64,000 bases of DNA, taken from assembly GCA_963796705.1 (NCBI GenBank), contig CAWCMK010000004.1, positions 62,001 to 126,000 of the forward strand, written 5' to 3'. Below, in pieces: positions 58,557 to 64,000 of this stretch. Origin of the DNA: VRUE01 sp963796705. Lineage in GTDB: Bacteria; Actinomycetota; Thermoleophilia; Solirubrobacterales; 70-9. The notes under the pieces are model-generated. The model ran no database searches. It was not told the DNA's origin and worked only from the letters and a program-made list of their open reading frames with translations. The position numbers and the translations under genes are program-made. The stretch's first letter is position 1. Each line of letters begins with the position of its first letter.

Positions 58557-60002
58557 GCGTCCCAAAGCTGCTGTAACTTCACCGCGGCTTCGGTTCCCTT
58601 GAGGTCAGTTTAGGCGGCAACCACCTCCTTGTCAGCGGTCCTCGATGCGGCCGGCTCATGGTGGAGTCGGTAGAGCTTCTGGCGGTCGATGTCGGAGAGC
58701 TTGACCCCGTTGCAGGCGTTGTTGATCTGAAGGTCGAGCACCGCCCAGACGAGCGAGAGGCAGCTCTCCTCTCCGGGGAATCTTCCGATCACCTTTGTCC
58801 TTCGCTTCACCTCGCCGAGGGTGCGCTCGAGCAGGTTTGTCGACCGCCAGCGCTTACGGTGCCGAAGCGGGTAGCGCAGGTGGACGACGAGCGCATCGAG
58901 GTCCTCGGCGAGGCATCTCGCGGCCGACGCATAGCCGGCCCTTTCGAGCTCTGCGACCAGAGAGCTGAGCCGCTCCCTGCCGTCGCGCTCGTCCTTGGCC
59001 TCATCGAGCGCCTTCCAGTAGGCCTGGCGAACCCGCTCGCGATCTTGCTCGGGCAGCTTCGCGATCAGGTTGCGGGCCCGGTGCACGGAGCAGTGCTGGC
59101 GATCTGAGGCAGGCCAGCACTGCTCCACCGCCTTGATCAGCCCGGGGGCGCCGTCGGCGACGAGAAGCATCGGCGCCCCGAGGCCACGGGCGATCAGGTC
59201 CCTTGCGAGGCCGAGCCAGTCCTCGTGGGACTCGCGCATCCCGAGGCAGACGCCGACGAGCACCCGCTCGCCCTCCTCGGTGAAGCCCCAGGCACAAAGC
59301 ACGCCCTCCTTCGGGCCCTTGGGCCTGACGTTGAGGAAGATCGCATCGAGGAAGAGCGCGAGGAGCCGCACCCCGTAGAGGTCGCGGCGCTTGAAGCGCT
59401 CGAAGCGCTCGCGAAGCTCTCCGCAGATCCTCGATGCGGTCGACTTTGAGAGCTTGCCGAGCCCGGCCTCCTCGCAGAGGGACTCCACGTCTCGCATCGA
59501 GAGGCCGCGGACGAAGGCTCCGACGACCATCGCCTCCAGCGGCCGGGTGCGAAGCAGCTTCCTCGAGTGCGGGAAGAGCGCCGAGACGAACGGCTCCGCG
59601 GCCTCGCGGACCTGCGGGATCTCGACCGAGAGCTCGCCCTCCGCGGTCTGCACCCGCCGCGGGCGGTAACCGTTCCTGAGCCCGGAGTCGAAATTGCGAA
59701 GCCCGCGCTGGTAGTCGGGCCGGCGCTCGTAGCGGGCCCGACCGAGCCAGGCGTCGAACTCGTCCTCGACCGCGCGCTGGATGATCAGACGAGCGCCGAG
59801 CTTCGCGAGCTCAGAGAGTGACTCTCTGGGGTTCTCGCCGACTCCCACGGCGAGCAGCTGGTCGATCTGTTCCTCTATCTCCGCCGATGGCGGTAGCGTT
59901 CTCTTCACGGCGTAGGTCTCCCTTCTTGGTCTTGCAGGACTTTGGGGAACCTACGCCGTGTCCTTGACGGCCCTTCGGCGATTTACAGCAGTTGGGGGAC
60001 GC
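58557..60002 (-). mobile_element. IS256-family insertion sequence, second type
   Basis: 1446 bp. The ends are GCGTCCCAAAGCTGCTGTAA (left) and GCGTCCCCCAACTGCTGTAA (right, reversed), 17 of 20 identical. The target duplication is GACCGGTG (58549-58556) and GACCGGTC (60003-60010), seven of eight identical. It differs from the IS256 element at 50.2-51.7 kb in both ends and transposase, so it is an independent arrival. The joined flanks show no recognisable gene. Confidence 0.88.
58610..59908 (-). CDS. IS256-family transposase, second type
   Basis: A 432-residue mutator transposase. DDE parts are visible: LLALFLDAIFLNVRPKGPKEGV (first Asp), APMLLVADGAPGLIKAVEQCW (second Asp) with QHCSVHRARNLIAKLP, and RSTNLLERTLGEVKRRTKVIGRFPGEESCLSLVWAV (Glu). 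The helix-rich N-terminus contains LLRTRPLEAMVVGAFVRGLSMRDVESLCEEAGLGKLSKSTASRICGEL. The start is ATG 59908. Full-length. Confidence 0.93.
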   Translation of the reverse strand: MKRTLPPSAEIEEQIDQLLAVGVGENPRESLSELAKLGARLIIQRAVEDEFDAWLGRARYERRPDYQRGLRNFDSGLRNGYRPRRVQTAEGELSVEIPQVREAAEPFVSALFPHSRKLLRTRPLEAMVVGAFVRGLSMRDVESLCEEAGLGKLSKSTASRICGELRERFERFKRRDLYGVRLLALFLDAIFLNVRPKGPKEGVLCAWGFTEEGERVLVGVCLGMRESHEDWLGLARDLIARGLGAPMLLVADGAPGLIKAVEQCWPASDRQHCSVHRARNLIAKLPEQDRERVRQAYWKALDEAKDERDGRERLSSLVAELERAGYASAARCLAEDLDALVVHLRYPLRHRKRWRSTNLLERTLGEVKRRTKVIGRFPGEESCLSLVWAVLDLQINNACNGVKLSDIDRQKLYRLHHEPAASRTADKEVVAA

Positions 60003-60293
60003 GACCGGTCGACCGCCGACGCGCCTGCTCTCATGCGGGAGCGAGCGCGGGCCACTGTAGGTAGGAGTGGGTGAGCCGGTCGGCGGCGATCTGGATGATC
60101 CTAGTTGGGCTGGACACAAGCACTCGCTGACCGCCGGCGCGGTCGACGAGCTCGATCGGACGGTCGCTGAACACAGCGGCGCCGCCCGACGACCTATGTG
60201 CTCTTGCCGGGTCCTAGTCCGTGCCGGTCCGCGCTGGACGAGGGGGTCCGGCGGTGTCGAGTGTCAGGATTCGGGCCCGAAATGATGCCGCCC
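60003..60293. other. Non-coding stretch right of the second IS256 element
   Basis: No supportable gene. It contains TCAGGATTCGGGCC (about 60262-60275), which resembles TCAGGATTCGGCGC at about 61076-61089, see findings. Confidence 0.35.
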
Positions 60294-60893
60294 TCAGTTC
60301 GAGGCCAAAGTAACGCAGCGATAGGCATAGGTTCCGCCCGTTACCTTCGCGTTGAGAATGGCTGAGCTTGAGCTAGCACTGACGATCCAGGCCCACGATT
60401 CCGTGCCGCTGAAGGACTCCGGTTCGGTCCACTCCGGGGGGGGTTCCGCGGTGAAGTTTTGGCCCTCAAATACGGCCAACTCGCCAGCCGAGGGCAGTCG
60501 CAGATTTTCGCCCTTGCAGCCGACAAAAGCAAGGAACCAATTGGTCGGGCTCTTGGTGGCTTCCTGAAAGCAGACGCCGTCGTAAAGCCCCATCCCGCTC
60601 GGGCAGTGAAGCTTTGATGCGCTGGCGAGTTGGGCCGCCGACTGGCCATCAAGGGCCTGGGCGTTTGCAGCACTCGGGACGGTGCCCAGCGACGAGAGTT
60701 GGATCTGCGTCCCCGTCAGCGTACCTTTCCTGACTTTGGCGGCGGTAACCGCTTCCTTCTTGAGCTGCTTGGTGCCGACCGAGTTCTTGCCGAGATGGAA
60801 GGCGTAGGCGCTGCCCCCCAGGGCAACGAACAAGGCGAGATAGGCGACGAGTGTTGAGTGGCTTGGTCGCCCTAGCTTCACGCGGTTTCGCAT
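60294..60893 (-). CDS. Secreted or anchored protein with an actinobacterial 'VALGGSAYA' N-terminus
   Basis: 199 residues. The N-terminus (HSTLVAYLALFVALGGSAYA) followed by NSVGTKQLKKEAVTAAKVRKGTLTG is a pattern very common in secreted proteins of Thermoleophilia, often leading into C-terminal beta-rich or collagen-like domains. Here the C-terminal part contains CPSGMGLYDGVCFQEATKSPTNWFLAFVGC, LRLPSAGELAVFEG and ESFSGTESWAWIVSA, ending YAYRCVTLASN, reading as a C-type-lectin-like/FGE-like domain. ATG 60893 has GGAGG 6 bp upstream; the longer frame to 60974 is not signal-like. Confidence 0.75.
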   Translation of the reverse strand: MRNRVKLGRPSHSTLVAYLALFVALGGSAYAFHLGKNSVGTKQLKKEAVTAAKVRKGTLTGTQIQLSSLGTVPSAANAQALDGQSAAQLASASKLHCPSGMGLYDGVCFQEATKSPTNWFLAFVGCKGENLRLPSAGELAVFEGQNFTAEPPPEWTEPESFSGTESWAWIVSASSSSAILNAKVTGGTYAYRCVTLASN

Positions 60894-61289
60894 CTTGGGC
60901 CTCCGGTGGATTGTCGCTTTCGGCCCTGACCCCCCAACGGCTGAGCCTCGAATCCACGGTAGCTGTGCCGTCAAGACGGGTCAAGGGAGATCGACGACGG
61001 TGCGATCCGCTCGCCTTGCCCCGCTGAGAGAGGGCTACTGTGGGCCTCCTCCTCTCGGGTTCGGAGCGTCGATGCTCAGGATTCGGCGCGGAAGGTCATG
61101 GCGTCGTCGCCCGCCAGCCGATAAGGCGGCGCTTCTTGTGGCGAGTTGAGGGTGTGGCGCACCGCCATGTCCAAGCACCCGCTTCGGTGCGGCGCTCGAA
61201 TGGCCGAAACGCTGCACCGTCCGTCACCGCCGCTCGACTACACTTCAGTCAAATCGACTACCGGTGGCTGAAAGAAAGGTCGGTGCGCC
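60894..61289. other. Intergenic stretch, about 400 bp
   Basis: It contains the divergent promoters of the 60893 and 61290 genes and a short TCAGGATTCGG element. No gene is seen. Confidence 0.4.
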
Positions 61290-61868
61290 GTGTTCCACAA
61301 GGGCAAGCTGATGCGTGACGGAGTTGAAGCGCGCGCGCTGGTGCTGGAGAAGAGAGTGTTCGCCTCCGGATACTCGACGAACGAGACGAAGGCTTGCCGC
61401 TACAAGGTGCGTGTGCAGTTCGACGACGGCTCGACGAGCGAGGTCTCTCTCACTGCGTGGAACCACGAGCTTGCGCGCGCTAGAGTCGGTGACCTGATCC
61501 CGGTCCGGTACGACCCTGCCGATCGATCAAAGATCGACATCGACGGCGCAGCGATCAAAGCGCAGCGCCTTGAGCAAGAGCGTGAGCTCAACGAGCAGGC
61601 GATCGCAAGGGGGGAGCAGGAGCTCGAGCAGTCGTCGGGATCCCCGCCGGAATCGGCTGCATCGGGTCCGTCACCAGCTGGTGGCGCCCAATTCGGCTCG
61701 GCGGCTGCCGATCGTCGCGCTCGAAAGCAACAAACTCGCGACGCCAAGGAGCGTAAGCGAGCGCGTAGGGCTGCACAGCTTCAGAAGCTCGACAGGCAGC
61801 ACGCTCAGGGCCAGCTAACCGATCAGGAGCTCGCCGCGAAAAGGGCGCAGATCATGGGTGGGGGCTGA
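61290..61868 (+). CDS. Cytoplasmic protein with DUF3592-like and SHOCT-like parts, 192 aa
   Basis: The N-terminal 85 residues are a beta-rich domain: VEARALVLEKRVFASGYSTNETKACRYKVRVQFDDGSTSEVSLTAWNHELARARVGDLIPVRYDP, similar to DUF3592-type 'conversion' domains. A central Ala/Gln/Glu-rich linker follows (coiled-coil-like, IKAQRLEQERELNEQAIARGEQELEQ), then a short C-terminal SHOCT-type motif (LQKLDRQHAQGQLTDQELAAKRAQIMGGG). No membrane segment. GTG 61290 and ATG 61311 are both possible starts. The function is unknown. Confidence 0.6.
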   Translation: MFHKGKLMRDGVEARALVLEKRVFASGYSTNETKACRYKVRVQFDDGSTSEVSLTAWNHELARARVGDLIPVRYDPADRSKIDIDGAAIKAQRLEQERELNEQAIARGEQELEQSSGSPPESAASGPSPAGGAQFGSAAADRRARKQQTRDAKERKRARRAAQLQKLDRQHAQGQLTDQELAAKRAQIMGGG

Positions 61869-62416
61869 CCGCTCAGCTCCGGTGAGAGCGCTCGCCTGGG
61901 AGCACTCGCGGATGACCTCTTGAGGCTCGTCGCGCGCCTTGAGCCAGCGAGGCGCTCCGCCGCGAGCGAGTCGATCTAGGGTCTCTCGCACGGCAGGTTG
62001 CCAGCGAGGCCTGACTCGATGCCTCCCAGGTTGCTATCGACGTCGAGAGCACGGGAGACACAGTCGTCACCGGTGATCCCGACGCGCTCGGACGCGCGCT
62101 GCACATGAGGTCGGCGACGTCGGCTCGCGAGATGCGCGGGCCATCCCTCGGATGTCCATCCACGGTGACCCGGCAAGTGCCTCTAACCACCTAACACGAC
62201 GACAGCGAGAGCGGAAGTTCGCGGAGCGTCGCGGAGACCGCTGCGGCTCGTCCTTTGCGGGAGCGTGGGCAGCGTCCGCTGATGCGCTCGCAACCCGCGC
62301 CAAAGCAGAAGTCCTGTCGATCCTCGCCAGAGCAGGCGTCGGGGGCGAGGCTCACCGGACGCTCTGATCTCCCACCAGCGGTGGGTGTGAGCGCGTTTTG
62401 TGACGCTCCTCCAGCG
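61869..62416. other. Gene-poor stretch, 550 bp
   Basis: It contains the SDR remnant below; otherwise no signal on either strand. Confidence 0.4.
62055..62190 (-). pseudogene. Atypical SDR (NAD(P)H-binding) remnant
   Basis: One minus-strand frame reads RGTCRVTVDGHPRDGPRISRADVADLM, the typical C-terminal part of atypical SDR / NAD(P)H-binding proteins (yrV.vDG.PrggprISRADvAdfM). In another frame QRASERVGI follows, in line with the family end. The N-terminal Rossmann part is absent. A decayed fragment. Confidence 0.4.
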
Positions 62417-64000
62417 CTATCTGAGGATCGTGAAGCCGAGCCGGGTGGGGGCCGAGTGCTGTCCGGAGACGTTCGTGGCCGTGATCACGAGCGTATAGCT
62501 GCCCGGCTTGAGCCTCACTGCGTGCGAGATGCGCCCTTGGAAGGCAACCTTGTTCTTGCCGGCGTGGCCTGCGAAGGTGAGCGTGCCCCGGGTCACGGTG
62601 CGTTTGCAGGTGTGCTTGCTGTGGTTCTTCCTTGTCCGTGCGACGCATTTGCCGTTCACCTTGCGCCCGCCCATCTGCTGAGCGAAGGCGAAGCTGACGC
62701 TCGCCTGCTCGTTCAGCGTGAAGGAGAACACGGTGCCGAGCGGGGGACGCTTGTGCTTACGCGAGAAGCTGGCCAGTCGCGTTCCCTCACGCCATCTGCG
62801 GTGCAATTGGGCGGTATCTGTAATGACCGGTGTCGCTATTGCTTTGGTCGTGAACGTTTCATCGAGACCGAAGCTGGTCCCGTCGGCGTTCGTCGCGATC
62901 GCGCGGTAGTGGTATGTAGTCCCCGGCGAGAGGGAGGACAACTGCGCGAGCTGCGAGACGGGGGTGAGTCCGGTTGCAGTCTGCTGCATCGTGCTCAAAC
63001 CATAGGCGGTGCTCGTGCCGTACTGGAACTTGACGGTCGCGTCGGCGGCGTTGGCGATGATCGTGGCTGAGACCGTCCCGCTGTTTATGCTTATTTGGCT
63101 TGTCGGTCCCGTAGTCACCTTCGGAGGCGCCGACTCGTAGGCGCCAATGTCGCAAGCTGTGCCGCCTGGGCGAGCGACGCCCCGCTGATCGGTCGCAGGG
63201 CAGCCGGCGCCCGAGGCCGGCACCTGATCAATCGCTGCGCTTCCCGGCTGCAAGCGCATGGTCTGAGTCGGACCGCCGTTGGCGGCCAGCGGCGCGAGCT
63301 TCGGATCTTCGCTGTTGAAGCCCGAGAGTTCGCATGCGTCGGTCACGATGCCTGTGAGGCTCGGTTTCGAGAAGGCGAGGTTTTGGCCGCCGTCGACGAT
63401 CGCCCCGCGACAGTCGCCACCGGTTTGGTTTTCGTACAGGATCGTGTTCTGGAGCGTGGGCGGAGACGAGAGGCCATATACACCGCCACCATGCCCGTCT
63501 GTTCCGTTAGTGCCGGCCGGGAAGTTGGCGGATGCCGCACCGCCCTGTCCGCGCTGTCCGGCGGAGTTTTCGGCGATCGTCAGGTTCACGAGCTGGGTCG
63601 CCGAGAACAGCAGGTTCACCAGCCCGCCGCCATAGCCGCCGTTGCCGCCGTTGCCGGCTTTGCCGGCTTGGAAGATGTCGCTCGCGGCGCCGCCCGGGTT
63701 CCCCCCGTCTGCTCCGTCCCCCGCGATGTTTCCCTGGATCGTGTCGTCGGTGGCCTGGAGCGTCGCGTGTTTGATGATCGATCCTGCGATCGCGATGCCT
63801 GCTCCGTTCCCGCCGAAGCCGCCTTCGCCGCCGCTCCCGCCGTTGCCTTGGGTGGAGGCGCTGTTCTGACCTGACGAGCCGGCGCCTCCGGCGCCAGTGG
63901 TGTTCGCAGTGATCGTGCTCCCGTCGATCGTCGCCGTCCCGGTCAAATTGGCGATTCCACCACCACCCCCGCCATTACCGCCGCCGTTACCCGAGCCGCC
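62417..64000 (-). CDS. Secreted choice-of-anchor / right-handed beta-helix protein (5' partial)
   Basis: At least 528 residues; the N-terminus lies outside the window. The start of the visible part is an extreme Gly/Asn-rich repeat with 'G-N-G-G-x-G-G-x-G-G-G' and 'T-I-x-x-N-T-x-G' units of a parallel beta-helix (polymorphic-outer-membrane-like). The central choice-of-anchor segment is RLQPGSAAIDQVPASGAGCPATDQRGVARPGGTACDIGAYE. A fibronectin-type-III-like part (AADATVKFQYGTSTAYGLST, LSPGTTYHYRAIATNADGTSFG) and a final basic beta domain (VKGKCVARTRKNHSKHTCKRTVTRGTLTFAGHAGKNKVAFQGRISH) complete it. Confidence 0.8.
   Translation of the reverse strand, partial: GGSGNGGGNGGGGGGIANLTGTATIDGSTITANTTGAGGAGSSGQNSASTQGNGGSGGEGGFGGNGAGIAIAGSIIKHATLQATDDTIQGNIAGDGADGGNPGGAASDIFQAGKAGNGGNGGYGGGLVNLLFSATQLVNLTIAENSAGQRGQGGAASANFPAGTNGTDGHGGGVYGLSSPPTLQNTILYENQTGGDCRGAIVDGGQNLAFSKPSLTGIVTDACELSGFNSEDPKLAPLAANGGPTQTMRLQPGSAAIDQVPASGAGCPATDQRGVARPGGTACDIGAYESAPPKVTTGPTSQISINSGTVSATIIANAADATVKFQYGTSTAYGLSTMQQTATGLTPVSQLAQLSSLSPGTTYHYRAIATNADGTSFGLDETFTTKAIATPVITDTAQLHRRWREGTRLASFSRKHKRPPLGTVFSFTLNEQASVSFAFAQQMGGRKVNGKCVARTRKNHSKHTCKRTVTRGTLTFAGHAGKNKVAFQGRISHAVRLKPGSYTLVITATNVSGQHSAPTRLGFTILR

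Overview
The window is high-GC bacterial chromosome from an actinobacterium, most likely of the Thermoleophilia / Solirubrobacterales type. This is inferred from the strong GC bias at third codon positions, the many GTG starts, an actinobacterial-style caa3 oxidase cluster, the secreted protein at 60.3-60.9 kb with its 'VALGGSAYA ... NSVGTKQLKK' N-terminus, and the many secreted repeat proteins with basic C-terminal tails. No plasmid or phage replication module, CRISPR array or rRNA operon was seen.

Layout. 0-5 kb: a PhzF-like tail, an alpha/beta hydrolase, a GNAT acetyltransferase, a cytochrome P450, small membrane proteins, a zincin-like protein and a PPOX-class flavoprotein. 4.6-11.3 kb: envelope and secreted proteins (two COG4315-type lipoproteins, a phospholipase-C-like phosphoesterase, an FG-GAP repeat protein). 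11.3-17.5 kb: a leftward respiratory cluster (cupredoxin-like protein, CtaC, CtaD, CtaE, CtaG, a 46-aa membrane protein, SCO1) behind a recognisable promoter with a 14-bp inverted repeat upstream. 17.7-29.1 kb: small hypotheticals, a 998-aa secreted protein divergent from a TetR regulator, an Hpt protein, a thioredoxin-fold lipoprotein, a short-chain dehydrogenase, an MGT-type glycosyltransferase and a CDF transporter. 29.5-34.2 kb: tRNA-Asn and the housekeeping set fpg-recO-dgt-dnaG. 34.7-42.6 kb: a drug/lipid ABC exporter, a magnesium-type P-type ATPase, gene remnants, then a small membrane protein packed against an OmpR/histidine-kinase pair.

42.6-64 kb is an accessory zone with low coding density, secreted beta-propeller proteins, decayed genes and five insertion sequences: two near-identical IS5-family copies, two different IS256-family elements and one IS21-family element. 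Terminal repeats and target duplications can be placed for all five. The IS256 element at 50.2-51.7 kb splits the 3' end of a seven-bladed propeller/PKD gene. The IS21 element sits inside an already decaying serine recombinase gene whose winged-helix-like C-terminus continues in frame on the far side.

The most interesting unexplained items are a family of three small single-pass membrane proteins (10.5, 27.9 and 40.2 kb), one of them 6 bp upstream of a two-component system; a cupredoxin-like partner of oxidase subunit II with a degenerate CuA motif; several short palindromes in promoter regions; and an intergenic repeat flanking a secreted propeller gene.
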